Origin: JAAYUK01 sp964392915
GTDB taxonomy: Bacteria; Nitrospirota; Thermodesulfovibrionia; Thermodesulfovibrionales; Dissulfurispiraceae
NCBI GenBank assembly: GCA_964392915.1
Contig: CAYMRS010000039.1
Coordinates: 1-22,977, forward strand
Length of the DNA stretch: 22,977 nucleotides
Reading direction: 5' to 3'
Part shown: positions 1 to 7,129 of the stretch, piece after piece
Layout of the letters: each line of letters opens with the position of its first letter
Numbering within the stretch: position 1 is the first letter of the stretch
Notes under the pieces: model-generated
The model's database searches: none
Told to the model about the DNA's origin: nothing
Seen by the model: only the letters and a program-made list of their open reading frames with translations
Position numbers and translations under genes: made by a program

Positions 1-101
1 TGCGCCCTGAATTCCTTCCGCCCTTTGTCCCGGTCGTGCCGGCCGGGATTACTGTTAGCATCAGGAAACAGCAGGAAGGGTATGCGTATGTGAAGCCTTG
101 A
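1..101 (+). CDS. C-terminal end of an unidentified plus-strand protein (partial)
   Basis: Frame 3 is open from the window edge to a TGA at 99-101. It gives about 32 residues with a protein-like composition, including FLPPFVPVVPAGITVSIRK. The other two plus frames are also short and give no better candidate. The convergent arrangement with the minus-strand operon that starts its 3' end at 186, and the bidirectional terminator between them, agree with a gene ending here. The fragment is too short to assign a family. This call is an inference from frame and context only. Confidence 0.4.
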   Translation, partial: RPEFLPPFVPVVPAGITVSIRKQQEGYAYVKP

Positions 102-131
102 TACGCCTTATCTGTGGCAGGAATACACACA

Positions 132-171
132 AAAAAGGCGGATTCGAATCAGCAACAGAATCCGCCTTTTT
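132..171. terminator. Bidirectional rho-independent terminator
   Basis: A 13-bp perfect inverted repeat (132-144 and 159-171, core GGCGGATT/AATCCGCC) is flanked by an A-run on the left and a T-run on the right, so each strand reads as hairpin plus U-tract. It sits between the end of the plus-strand fragment (101) and the end of the minus-strand heptosyltransferase operon (186), and can serve both. Confidence 0.85.
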
Positions 172-185
172 GAAGACAAAATGTG

Positions 186-620
186 TTATAGCGTCAGGAG
201 CACCATTTTTGTAACTTCATCCAGTTCGCGCCTTGCGGTAACGCCCTTGATTTCATAGAGGATAACTTCCAGCAACATGAAGGTTTCGGATTTCTCCCGG
301 AGACACCCGACCTTAACCGAATCGAACTTTCCGTAAGAACCGTGAAAGTGTATGCGCGGCTCTTCGCCATACCAGAAAATGGTTCCGAACCCGTAGGTTT
401 CATGGCTCTCCGTCAGCTCCCGCCATTCCGGCACCGGCGGCATCTGATCGGTTTTCGGCCCGACCACAAAGCGCCCGCCCTTGAGCGCCCCCACTATGTG
501 GAATGCGCCGGCACGGATGTTCTCCTTCTTTGCAATCTCGATCATTCCCTGCAGCAAATTATCGCCGTCCTCGAATTTTGCAACGATAACGCGACCGATT
601 TCTCCTGTCTGGTATTTCAT
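186..620 (-). CDS. PPC/DUF296 domain protein (AHL-type fold)
   Basis: The 144-residue protein is essentially a single PPC (plants and prokaryotes conserved)/DUF296 domain. Visible signatures are the N-terminal GRVIVAKFEDGDNLLQGM strand-helix, the AGAFHIVGAL segment and the metal-site-like IHFHGSYGK motif around residues 90-98. Bacterial members are small trimeric proteins, often annotated as DNA-binding because plant AHL proteins carry this domain beside AT-hooks, but no AT-hook is present here and the function is not established. The start ATG is preceded by AGGAGG. It overlaps the stop of the heptosyltransferase I gene by an ATGA junction, so it is translationally coupled as the last gene of the LPS-core operon. 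A role in LPS synthesis is not implied by its sequence. Confidence 0.85.
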   Translation of the reverse strand: MKYQTGEIGRVIVAKFEDGDNLLQGMIEIAKKENIRAGAFHIVGALKGGRFVVGPKTDQMPPVPEWRELTESHETYGFGTIFWYGEEPRIHFHGSYGKFDSVKVGCLREKSETFMLLEVILYEIKGVTARRELDEVTKMVLLTL

Positions 621-1672
621 ATCGAACCTCCTGAAATTGAATTGTGACCGCTTTTCATTATGTTCTGCACCGCTGTTTCCACTTCGTCAACCTGAATCGC
701 TTCCATGCAGATTGGCTTCCCGCACTCTTTTTTGTAGCATGGTGCGCACGGAAGATTGTGATTGATGACTCTGTGCAGTTGTCCGTAGGGACCTGTCCTC
801 CTGGGATTTGCCGGGCCGAACAGGGCTACAACCGGGATATGCAGCGCCGCTGCGATGTGCATCGGGCCGGTATCGTTGCAGACCATGAACCGGGAGCCCC
901 GGATAATATGAATAAGCCCTTTGATATCGGTCTTGCCCGCCAGTGATACTGCTCTATCGCCCGCCGCGGCGACAACCGTTTCTGCTAACGTGGCGTCAGC
1001 CTTGCTGCCGAGAATGACCGCGGTAATCGGAAGGCGGGATGCCAGAGCGCCGTATCGATCGGCAGACCACCTGTTGGCAGGCTTTCTCGCACCCGGCACC
1101 AAAACAGCATAGTCGCCAAGAGATTTTTTGAGATCGATGATATCCTGCGGTTCCTTTACGAGAGGAAGCGGGAACTCAATGTTCGCTACATCACAGCCGA
1201 GGGCCTCGGCGATCTTCAGATACCGATCGACAGCATGGATGTCTCGGCCTCCGGCCACGGTATGCGTGTAAAACAGGCGGCTGCCTTCGCGGGCCTCCTT
1301 GAAGCCGATGCGCACCGGTGCCTTCGTTGCCTGTGTAATAAAACCGCTGCGCAACAAGCCCTGCAGGTCAATAACAAGATCATACTCTTCAGCGCGCAGC
1401 GCCAGAAAGAGTTCCCGCAGGTCCTGAGCGGTCTTGATGAGCAGGGAGAGTTTTTTCCATTGATCTTTCTTGATAATCCAGAGTCTGTTCACTATGGGGT
1501 GGTTCTCAAGCATTCCCTCAAAGCCGCCGGCAACGACCCAGTCAATTTTTGCCTTGGGAAAGTGTTCATGAAGCGTCGAGAGAACGGCAAGGCTGTGGAC
1601 AATATCGCCAAGCGAACTTGGTTTGACGATAAGAATCTTCTTCGGGATGCGCTTAAGAATCCTGTTTTCCAT
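617..1672 (-). CDS. waaC: Lipopolysaccharide heptosyltransferase I-type glycosyltransferase (GT9)
   Basis: A GT9-family heptosyltransferase of about 351 residues, which adds L-glycero-D-manno-heptose from ADP-heptose to the Kdo region of the LPS inner core at the cytoplasmic face of the inner membrane. The N-terminal KILIVKPSSLGDIVHSLAVL is the typical WaaC opening, and the C-terminal lobe has the ADP-heptose-site motif CNDTGPMHIAAALHIP, followed by the GPANPRRTGPYG loop and a Cys cluster (CAPCYKKECGKPICM) common in this family. Assignment as WaaC rather than another GT9 enzyme rests on the WaaC-like N terminus and the WaaF partner upstream. I chose the ATG at 1672; a TTG two codons earlier is possible. 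Neither has a clear SD, and the start overlaps the end of the upstream gene by about 20 bases, suggesting coupled translation. Its stop overlaps the next start (ATGA). Confidence 0.85.
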   Translation of the reverse strand: MENRILKRIPKKILIVKPSSLGDIVHSLAVLSTLHEHFPKAKIDWVVAGGFEGMLENHPIVNRLWIIKKDQWKKLSLLIKTAQDLRELFLALRAEEYDLVIDLQGLLRSGFITQATKAPVRIGFKEAREGSRLFYTHTVAGGRDIHAVDRYLKIAEALGCDVANIEFPLPLVKEPQDIIDLKKSLGDYAVLVPGARKPANRWSADRYGALASRLPITAVILGSKADATLAETVVAAAGDRAVSLAGKTDIKGLIHIIRGSRFMVCNDTGPMHIAAALHIPVVALFGPANPRRTGPYGQLHRVINHNLPCAPCYKKECGKPICMEAIQVDEVETAVQNIMKSGHNSISGGSI

Positions 1673-3179
1673 TTGCAAGGATTGCTCCGACTGCGTCCGA
1701 CAACGATCTTACCACGCGGTCAGCATGCTCCGATGATTCTTGCTGACCGGTCTGCACAAGAATGCCGCGTGCGCCAACCCGCTGCGCAAGGAGCATGTCC
1801 GCATCTTTGTCGCCGACAACGTAGGAACGCGACAAATCTATTCGATATTTAAGCCGAGCGTCCTGGATCATTCCCGGTTCGGGCTTCCGGCAGGAGCAGT
1901 TTTCATCAGGGCGGTGCGGGCAGTAGAAAAAATCGTCGAATCCGTATTTGTCGACGAAAACCTGATTCACCTCTTTGACAAAGGATTCATCAACCCATCC
2001 GCGCCCGATTCCGGACTGATTCGATACCCCGATGAGCAGATATCCCCTGTCCTTGAGCTGTCTGACGCTCTCAATATCAGAGAAAATCTCAAAATCTTTC
2101 CAGTCGTTCAGATAATTCGCGTCGCGGCAGAGGGTTCCGTCCCGATCGAAAAAAACCGCGCGCTGACGGGGCACAATCTGCGCCAACGCGTTCGAAACTT
2201 CATAGACCGTAATCTCAACCATGCACTTCAGATCCTTCCGGGGACAGGTGCGCTCAAAACAGGGGCTGCAGTGCACATCGGCATCCAGCACGCGAACGCT
2301 GTTGCCCAACGGACCGGACAGGGCGGCAGACGTTGACCCGAAGATTGCAACAAGCGGCGTTCCGATGGCATTCGCCAGATGCATCGGGCCCGAGTCATTC
2401 GTGACGAACGCGTCGCATTCCGCAATCAGCGCCATCAGTTCACGAATTGTCGTATGTCCGGCAACGCAGAGCATGTTTTTTGGAATAGCTTTCTCTATTT
2501 CACGGGCGATAGCTTCTTCGGCCTTGCTGCCGAAAACGACAACGCTTCCGCCGGTGGCGCGGATAAACCAGTCGCCGACCTCGGCAAAGCGGTCCGGATG
2601 CCAGCGTTTCGCTGAACCATAAGCCGCTCCGGGATTGATGCCGAGAATCGGTTTCTTCAATCCCGCGAGCCGTTTGCGCGCGCTCCGACGCTCCTGTAAG
2701 GTGATAAAGAGAGATGGCCTTTCATACGTTGCCGGGATTCCGGACTGATTGAGAAGATGCAGATAGTATTTAATGTGATGCATTTCGCGATCAGCATTCT
2801 TGCAGGGTATTGCCTTTGTTAGCAGAAAACCACGTCCATCGCGGTCATATCCGATACGCTCCGGAATCCCCGCAAGAAAAGCAGTGAGCGCCGCGCCAAA
2901 GGCATTTTGCAGGAGAATTGCCTTGGTGAACTTCTTGTGCCGCAGCTCCATTGCCAGCTTGAATCGACCGAAAACGCCTTTATGGTGGTCATGCAGGAGA
3001 ATTACGTCGTCGATTCCGGCAAGGTGTTCATACACAGGGGCAACCGAAGGTTTTGCGAGGAGACTGATATGCGCGTCGGGATATGCCCGACGAACCGCAC
3101 GGATAGCCGGAAGGGTCATAACGGCATCCCCTATCCAGTTTACGCCGCGAATCAGAATTGCTTCGCGCTGTTTTAGCAT
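1653..3179 (-). CDS. waaF: Fused lipopolysaccharide heptosyltransferase II and heptose 1,7-bisphosphate phosphatase (WaaF-GmhB)
   Basis: This is a two-domain protein of 508 residues. Residues 1-335 are a GT9 heptosyltransferase II: ILIRGVNWIGDAVMTLPA at the N terminus, NPGAAYGSAKRW near 182, and FVTNDSGPMHLANAIGTP near 258-275. Residues 340-500 are a HAD-family D,D-heptose 1,7-bisphosphate 7-phosphatase: FFDRDGT (catalytic Asp345 and Asp347), SNQSG (386-390), the zinc loop C420, H422, C428, C430, then KPEPGM and GDKDAD (456-461). The fusion joins a step that makes ADP-heptose precursor with the enzyme that uses ADP-heptose. Both halves look intact. The ATG at 3179 has no strong SD. It is the first gene of the minus-strand operon; the upstream stretch 3180-3300 shows no promoter I would defend. 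Confidence 0.9.
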   Translation of the reverse strand: MLKQREAILIRGVNWIGDAVMTLPAIRAVRRAYPDAHISLLAKPSVAPVYEHLAGIDDVILLHDHHKGVFGRFKLAMELRHKKFTKAILLQNAFGAALTAFLAGIPERIGYDRDGRGFLLTKAIPCKNADREMHHIKYYLHLLNQSGIPATYERPSLFITLQERRSARKRLAGLKKPILGINPGAAYGSAKRWHPDRFAEVGDWFIRATGGSVVVFGSKAEEAIAREIEKAIPKNMLCVAGHTTIRELMALIAECDAFVTNDSGPMHLANAIGTPLVAIFGSTSAALSGPLGNSVRVLDADVHCSPCFERTCPRKDLKCMVEITVYEVSNALAQIVPRQRAVFFDRDGTLCRDANYLNDWKDFEIFSDIESVRQLKDRGYLLIGVSNQSGIGRGWVDESFVKEVNQVFVDKYGFDDFFYCPHRPDENCSCRKPEPGMIQDARLKYRIDLSRSYVVGDKDADMLLAQRVGARGILVQTGQQESSEHADRVVRSLSDAVGAILANGKQDS

Positions 3180-3300
3180 GAGGCTAGTTTACCATGGATT
3201 TTTCATTCTGTCCCCCAAGTTGCCTCCGGCATTGACTTCGGCAGCCGAATGAATTGCGGAAGCGTTATTTAGCCCCATATTTCATAATCCAGAAAAAACA

Positions 3301-3354
3301 TTGACAATAATAATTATTAGATGATAATATTTATCAAATGATAATCAATATTGA
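3301..3354 (+). promoter_or_regulatory. perR promoter with Fur/PerR-type operator boxes
   Basis: TTGACA at 3301-3306 is followed after 16 bases by GATAAT at 3323-3328, a good sigma-70 pair upstream of perR. Over it lie AT-rich palindromes: TAATAATTATTA (3308-3319) in the spacer, and TGATAATATTTATCA (3322-3336), which fits the 7-1-7 Fur-family pattern with one mismatch and covers the -10. A partial third box starts at 3339 (TGATAATCAATATTGA). This arrangement suggests autorepression of perR and control of the genes read after it. The palindromes are seen directly; the binding protein is inferred. Confidence 0.7.
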
Positions 3355-3365
3355 ATGAGAGAGTG

Positions 3366-3791
3366 ATGAAAAAATATCAAGCAATCGGAATGAAGCTTAC
3401 CCCCCAGAGACTGGCGGTACTCGAATACTTGGAGAACAATATCGAGCACCCGTCAGCAGATGATATTTTCCGGGCAGTTTCAGCCGGCTTTCCTACCATG
3501 TCATTTGCGACCGTCTATAACACGCTTGAGGCGCTTCGCACGCGTGGTGAGCTTGCGGAGCTTTCGATTGACCCTGACCGGAAGCGTTTTGACCCGAATC
3601 CGAAGCCGCACAATCACCTTCTCTGTACGAAATGCAGGAAGATTCTCGATATTCACATTGATTACAAGATTGAATTGCCAGGCGATGCCGTATCCGGCTT
3701 CGAGATTACCGGAAGCCATGTCGAGTTTTATGGAATATGTCCGGAATGTAAAAAAACCGTTGGGGAGCCTTTGGCTCCACAGAACAATTGA
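3366..3791 (+). CDS. perR: Peroxide-sensing repressor, Fur family (PerR)
   Basis: A 141-residue Fur-family regulator with an N-terminal winged helix (recognition helix region MSFATVYNTLEALRTRG, 45-61) and a C-terminal dimerisation domain with structural zinc sites C87/C90 and C125/C128. The regulatory metal ligands of Bacillus PerR (His37, Asp85, His91, His93, Asp104) are all present at the same spacing: His28, Asp76, His82, His84 and Asp95. An Asp rather than Glu at the last position is the usual mark of PerR over Fur, so metal-catalysed oxidation sensing of peroxide is the best reading. I start at ATG 3366 behind GAGAG; a TTG at 3351 lies inside the operator region and would add five residues. 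The peroxiredoxin gene begins 12 bases downstream, and the likely regulon follows in line. Confidence 0.9.
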   Translation: MKKYQAIGMKLTPQRLAVLEYLENNIEHPSADDIFRAVSAGFPTMSFATVYNTLEALRTRGELAELSIDPDRKRFDPNPKPHNHLLCTKCRKILDIHIDYKIELPGDAVSGFEITGSHVEFYGICPECKKTVGEPLAPQNN

Positions 3792-3803
3792 TTGGAGGCA
3801 TTA

Positions 3804-4415
3804 ATGATGAGTGAATGCTGTGGCGGTATGCAGGTTGGTCTGAAAGTTCCCGATTTTGAGATGGAGACGTTTGAACCGGCTGACGGCAAATTCGGCGCTT
3901 TCAGCCTTGCGAAAGCAAGGAAGGCAAAAAAATGGACTGTTTTAGTATTTTATCCCGCTGATTTTACCTTTATCTGCCCGACTGAACTTGCGGATCTTGC
4001 CGCAAAGCAGGCCGAGCTGAAAAAGCTGGGATGTGAAGTCGTTTCGGTCAGCACAGACACCAAGTTTGTGCATTATGGCTGGTTCCACCAGGAACTGCTC
4101 CTGAAGGATGTTAAATATCATATGGGCGCTGATCCGAAGGGGTCGGTATCGAGACTGTTTGACGTGTATGATGAAGAGAGCGGTCTTGCCCTGCGCGGAA
4201 CATTTATCATTAATCCTGACGGCACGCTCGTCAGTTCGGAAGTGCTTTTCTACAACGTCGGACGTGAAATGGATGAACTGGTCAGAAAAGTCCGTGCGTT
4301 CCAGTACGTTGCTACGAATCCTGCCGAGGTCTGCCCCGCGAAGTGGCAGCCCGGCGCTCAGACACTGAAGCCGTCCGAGAAGCTGGTCGGCGCAGTGTAT
4401 CAGGCACTGAAATAA
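3804..4415 (+). CDS. ahpC: 2-Cys peroxiredoxin, AhpC/Prx1 type
   Basis: A 203-residue cytoplasmic thiol peroxidase. The peroxidatic cysteine is C58 in FTFICPTE and the resolving cysteine is C177 in EVCPAKWQPG, both in the standard AhpC/Prx1 positions, so it is a typical 2-Cys enzyme that reduces H2O2 and organic peroxides. No AhpF-type reductase is adjacent; electrons may come from thioredoxin or from the rubredoxin-type protein next door (inference). An unusual N terminus, MSECCGGM, adds a vicinal Cys pair before the core. GGAGG at 3794-3798 precedes ATG 3804; a second ATG follows immediately. It lies 12 bases after perR and is presumably cotranscribed under the PerR boxes. Confidence 0.93.
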   Translation: MMSECCGGMQVGLKVPDFEMETFEPADGKFGAFSLAKARKAKKWTVLVFYPADFTFICPTELADLAAKQAELKKLGCEVVSVSTDTKFVHYGWFHQELLLKDVKYHMGADPKGSVSRLFDVYDEESGLALRGTFIINPDGTLVSSEVLFYNVGREMDELVRKVRAFQYVATNPAEVCPAKWQPGAQTLKPSEKLVGAVYQALK

Positions 4416-4427
4416 GCCCCTCCAACA

Positions 4428-4458
4428 CGTCCGGCGGAGCTCCCCCTCCGGCCGGACG
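4428..4458 (+). terminator. GC-rich hairpin after ahpC without a U-tract
   Basis: An 8-bp perfect inverted repeat (CGTCCGGC at 4428-4435, GCCGGACG at 4451-4458), extended inward by GGAG/CTCC with one bulge, starts 13 bases after the ahpC stop. No T-run follows, so it is more likely an mRNA-stabilising or partial attenuation hairpin than a full rho-independent terminator. Confidence 0.45.
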
Positions 4459-4565
4459 CAGTGCCGGTATTCTACGCATTCCATATGTGAGCAAGCGGGG
4501 ATCAGCGCAATAGCATCGAGTTGGAACAGGCGATAGCGGGCGGCAGCTGGCATGTCATCAAAGCA

Positions 4566-4615
4566 GCGAATACAAAGCATTGCATTATTAGCGAATACAA
4601 AGCATTGCATTATTA
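4566..4615 (+). repeat. Perfect 25-bp tandem duplication next to a ribosome binding site
   Basis: Two identical 25-base units (4566-4590 and 4591-4615), each beginning GCGAATACAAAGCATT and ending TGCATTATTA, stand head to tail. The second copy runs directly into AAGGAG, the SD of the rubredoxin-fusion gene. No mismatch between the copies is seen, so the duplication is recent or maintained. Each unit holds AT-rich promoter-like words but I could not place a convincing -35/-10 pair. Confidence 0.9.
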
Positions 4616-4626
4616 AGGAGGCTTGT

Positions 4627-5106
4627 ATGGAAGTAACCATTGAAAAAGCGCCCGGAGGTTTTTTAATCGACGGCATTGAACTCAGAGGCGGGAAGTGCGG
4701 ATGCACCTCGATGCTGAAGTGCTGTTTAAGCTGGTCGAAGCTGAAGCGGAGCGGCAATGTGTTGAGCTACACAGCCAAGGCAGATACCCCCGAAACGAAA
4801 GAGAACTTTTTTTGGGGATACACCGCAAAAAAGGGGGACTTTGTAATAGAAGTCAGCTTTGACGACGCGCGCGACAAACAGATTTTCTCGGGCTGGTACC
4901 CTCCCCGCATAGAGGACCTCGTCAGCAAGGGATGGGAAATAACCGCAAAAAAAGGCGACCGTGCGGATGGCGTGCTCTGGCGCTGTGCAGCCTGCAAGTG
5001 GCTTTATAAAGAAGACGTTGAAGAAACAAAGTTTGAAGCTCTGCCGGTGAACTGGAAATGCCCTGTCTGCAAGGCAGGAAAAGACGCTTTTGAGAAGATA
5101 GGATAG
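4627..5106 (+). CDS. Cys-rich domain fused to a short-loop rubredoxin
   Basis: A 159-residue protein. Residues 118-157 are a rubredoxin: C120-x2-C123 and C145-x2-C148 with WKCPVCKAGKDAF, able to hold one Fe(Cys)4 centre. The stretch between the Cys pairs is only 21 residues, shorter than standard rubredoxins and like the deletion form known from Desulfovibrio desulfuricans 27774. Residues 1-115 are a domain I do not recognise, with a Cys cluster C24, C26, C32 and C33 (GKCGCTSMLKCCLSW) followed by a mostly beta-like region. This could bind a second metal centre. AAGGAG at 4616-4621 supports the ATG. Position between ahpC and a flavodiiron protein suggests electron delivery to these oxygen or peroxide reductases, as rubredoxins do for FprA and rubrerythrin in anaerobes; that is inference. 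Confidence 0.85.
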   Translation: MEVTIEKAPGGFLIDGIELRGGKCGCTSMLKCCLSWSKLKRSGNVLSYTAKADTPETKENFFWGYTAKKGDFVIEVSFDDARDKQIFSGWYPPRIEDLVSKGWEITAKKGDRADGVLWRCAACKWLYKEDVEETKFEALPVNWKCPVCKAGKDAFEKIG

Positions 5107-5146
5107 CCAGAAAAGGGGATGTCTCTGTTCCGCTCGTATTTCACAG

Positions 5147-5152
5147 TATAAT
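5147..5152 (+). promoter_or_regulatory. Possible -10 element upstream of the flavodiiron gene
   Basis: A consensus TATAAT lies about 90 bases before the flavodiiron start in the 136-base gap after the rubredoxin fusion. No good -35 stands 16-18 bases upstream, so an independent promoter here is only possible. The gap holds no open frame of note. Confidence 0.3.
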
Positions 5153-5242
5153 AGAAGCGAGCAAGACTTTCTGAGCATTTCTGTTTTGTTCGCCATGAGC
5201 GGACGCGGAAAAGACCATAGGTGTTTTGACATGGAGGGACTA

Positions 5243-6457
5243 ATGAAAGCAATTGAGGTGAAAAACGGCATTTACTGGGTAGGCGCGGTTGATTGGGAAG
5301 TGCGTGACTTCCACGGGTATGAAACCCCGCGCGGCACGTCGTATAACAACTATCTCATCATTGATGATGACATCACGTTGGTTGATACCGTGAAGCAGGA
5401 ATTCTCCGAGATCATGATCAGAAATATCAGAAGTCTTGTTAATCCGGCAAAAATCCGCAATGTTGTTATCAACCATATCGAAAATGATCACATGACCGGT
5501 ATCGGCGACCTGATGGCTCTTGCGCCAAATGCCACCATTTATATCACCGACAAGGGGAAAAAAGGGCTAGAGCGCTTTTTCGACACTTCGAAGTGGACGA
5601 TAAAGGTGGTCAAGACCGGCGATACGCTCTCGACCGGACACAAAACGCTTCTGTTTCTCGAAACGCCGATGCTGCACTGGCCTGATTCGATGATGACCTA
5701 TGTAAAGGAAGACAAGGTGCTCATCAGCCAGGACGCTTTTGGGCAGCATATTGCGTCGGCCGCCCGTTTTGACGATGAGTATGTCACCTGCCAATCGATG
5801 GCGGAGCTTGAAGATGCGGTTGTCGATTATTATGCGAATATTCTCATGCCGTTCGGCCAGCTCATCAAGAACAAGATAGCCGATGTCCAGAAGCTCGGCC
5901 TTGAGATTGATGTAATCGCGCCGGACCATGGCATCATCTGGCGGAATCCGGGCAAGGTGCTCCAGATGTATCTCGACCTCGCAAACGGCAAGGCTGACTG
6001 CAGCGTTGCCATTATCTACGACACCATGTGGCACAGTACCGAGAAGATGACGATTCCCCTGCTTGAAGGCGTCAGGAGCGAGGGTGTGAACTGCAAGATC
6101 ATCAAGCTCAGGGCGACGCCAACGAGCATTGCGATCAAGGAGTTCTGGAAAGCCCGCGGCTGTCTTATCGGAACGCCGACGCTGAACAATATCATGTTTC
6201 CAAGCGTCGCAAACTTCCTCACGCATGTGCGCGGCCTCAGGCCAAAAAACCGCATAGCCGGGGCATTCGGCAGCTACGGATGGGGCGGAGGCGCCGTGAA
6301 AGAAGCATACGAAATGCTGAAAAAAATGGGCCTCGAAATTGTAGAGCCGGGCGTTGAGGTAAACTTCAAGCCGGGAGAGGCTGACGAACAGAAGCTTTTC
6401 GAATTTGGGGCGGAATTTGCGCGTAAAGTAAAAGAGTACCACAAGAAATTTGAGTAA
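5243..6457 (+). CDS. Flavodiiron protein (A-type flavoprotein, O2/NO reductase)
   Basis: A 404-residue flavodiiron protein of the standard two-domain type. The N-terminal beta-lactamase-like domain has the complete diiron ligand set: H78-x-E80-x-D82-H83 (NHIENDHMTG), H145 (TPMLHWPDSM), D164 (SQDAFGQH) and H229 (APDHGIIW). The flavodoxin-like FMN domain starts near residue 253 (SVAIIYDTMWHSTEKM), with GSYGWGGGA near 352. It reduces O2 to water or NO to N2O in the cytoplasm with electrons from a rubredoxin, protecting anaerobic metabolism. No extra C-terminal rubredoxin domain is attached; the short-loop rubredoxin protein upstream is the obvious candidate donor. GGAGGG at 5233-5238 supports ATG 5243 over the in-frame TTG at 5186. 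Rubrerythrin follows after 12 bases. Confidence 0.95.
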   Translation: MKAIEVKNGIYWVGAVDWEVRDFHGYETPRGTSYNNYLIIDDDITLVDTVKQEFSEIMIRNIRSLVNPAKIRNVVINHIENDHMTGIGDLMALAPNATIYITDKGKKGLERFFDTSKWTIKVVKTGDTLSTGHKTLLFLETPMLHWPDSMMTYVKEDKVLISQDAFGQHIASAARFDDEYVTCQSMAELEDAVVDYYANILMPFGQLIKNKIADVQKLGLEIDVIAPDHGIIWRNPGKVLQMYLDLANGKADCSVAIIYDTMWHSTEKMTIPLLEGVRSEGVNCKIIKLRATPTSIAIKEFWKARGCLIGTPTLNNIMFPSVANFLTHVRGLRPKNRIAGAFGSYGWGGGAVKEAYEMLKKMGLEIVEPGVEVNFKPGEADEQKLFEFGAEFARKVKEYHKKFE

Positions 6458-6469
6458 GGAGACTATGGA

Positions 6470-6964
6470 ATGAGTAAAACAATGGATGATTTGGCTGAGT
6501 CATTTGCCGGCGAGTCACAGGCCAACCGGAAATATCTTGCATTCGCAAAAAAGGCTGAACAGGATGGATTCCCTCAGGTGGCCAAGCTGTTCCGCGCCGC
6601 GGCAGAGGCCGAGACTGTGCATGCACATGCGCACCTGCGTGAAATGGGCGGAATCAAAACCACGCGGGAAAACCTTGAGACCGCAATCGGCGGCGAGACG
6701 CACGAGTTTGAGTCAATGTATCCGGCGATGATCGAGCATGCCAAGGCAGAGGGGAATCAGGGAGCGCTCCGCAGCTTTTCGTACGCGAATGAAGTAGAAA
6801 AGATTCACGCGGATCTATACAGCAAGGCGCTCGAAACGCTTGGCAAAAATGAAGCTGTTGAATACTATGTCTGCCAGGTCTGCGGCAATACCGTTGAAAA
6901 CGAAGCTCCGGACGAGTGCCCTATCTGCGGGGCGAAGAAGCAGGCATTCAAAAAGATCGACTGA
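6470..6964 (+). CDS. rbr: Rubrerythrin
   Basis: A 164-residue rubrerythrin. Residues 1-130 form the ferritin-like diiron four-helix domain, with paired ExxH-type iron ligand segments (ESQANRKYLAFA, EAETVHAHAHLREMGG, HAKAEGNQGALRSF, EVEKIHADLY). Residues 133-164 are the C-terminal rubredoxin-type Fe(Cys)4 domain with CQVCG and CPICG. It reduces hydrogen peroxide in the cytoplasm of anaerobes with electrons from NAD(P)H via rubredoxin. AAGGAG precedes the ATG and the gene follows the flavodiiron protein by 12 bases, so the two are one transcript. A strong terminator follows the stop, closing the stress block that begins with perR. Confidence 0.95.
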   Translation: MSKTMDDLAESFAGESQANRKYLAFAKKAEQDGFPQVAKLFRAAAEAETVHAHAHLREMGGIKTTRENLETAIGGETHEFESMYPAMIEHAKAEGNQGALRSFSYANEVEKIHADLYSKALETLGKNEAVEYYVCQVCGNTVENEAPDECPICGAKKQAFKKID

Positions 6965-6974
6965 TTCAGCGTCG

Positions 6975-7007
6975 GGGCGTCCCAGTCGCGGGACGCCCTT
7001 CTTTTTT
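6975..7007 (+). terminator. Rho-independent terminator after rubrerythrin
   Basis: GGGCGTCCC (6975-6983) pairs perfectly with GGGACGCCC (6990-6998) around a 6-base loop and is followed by TTCTTTTTT. It lies 10 bases after the rbr stop and separates the stress block from the protease gene. Confidence 0.92.
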
Positions 7008-7129
7008 GCTTTTGCCCTCCTCCCGATACGCAATCGTAACTATCGCCGCCGACTGCTCATGCCCGGAGCGCCCTGCATACGGTAAAATATATCTATACTC
7101 GGTTCAGTCGCGAATCAAGGAGGTAAATC

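Noticed and set aside
3942..4757. 271-residue minus-strand open frame over the peroxiredoxin
   Set aside because: Antisense shadow of ahpC and the following gene; no recognisable domain and it crosses the hairpin and tandem repeat.
5567..6442. 291-residue minus-strand open frame
   Set aside because: Antisense shadow of the flavodiiron protein gene, whose metal ligands are all present on the plus strand.
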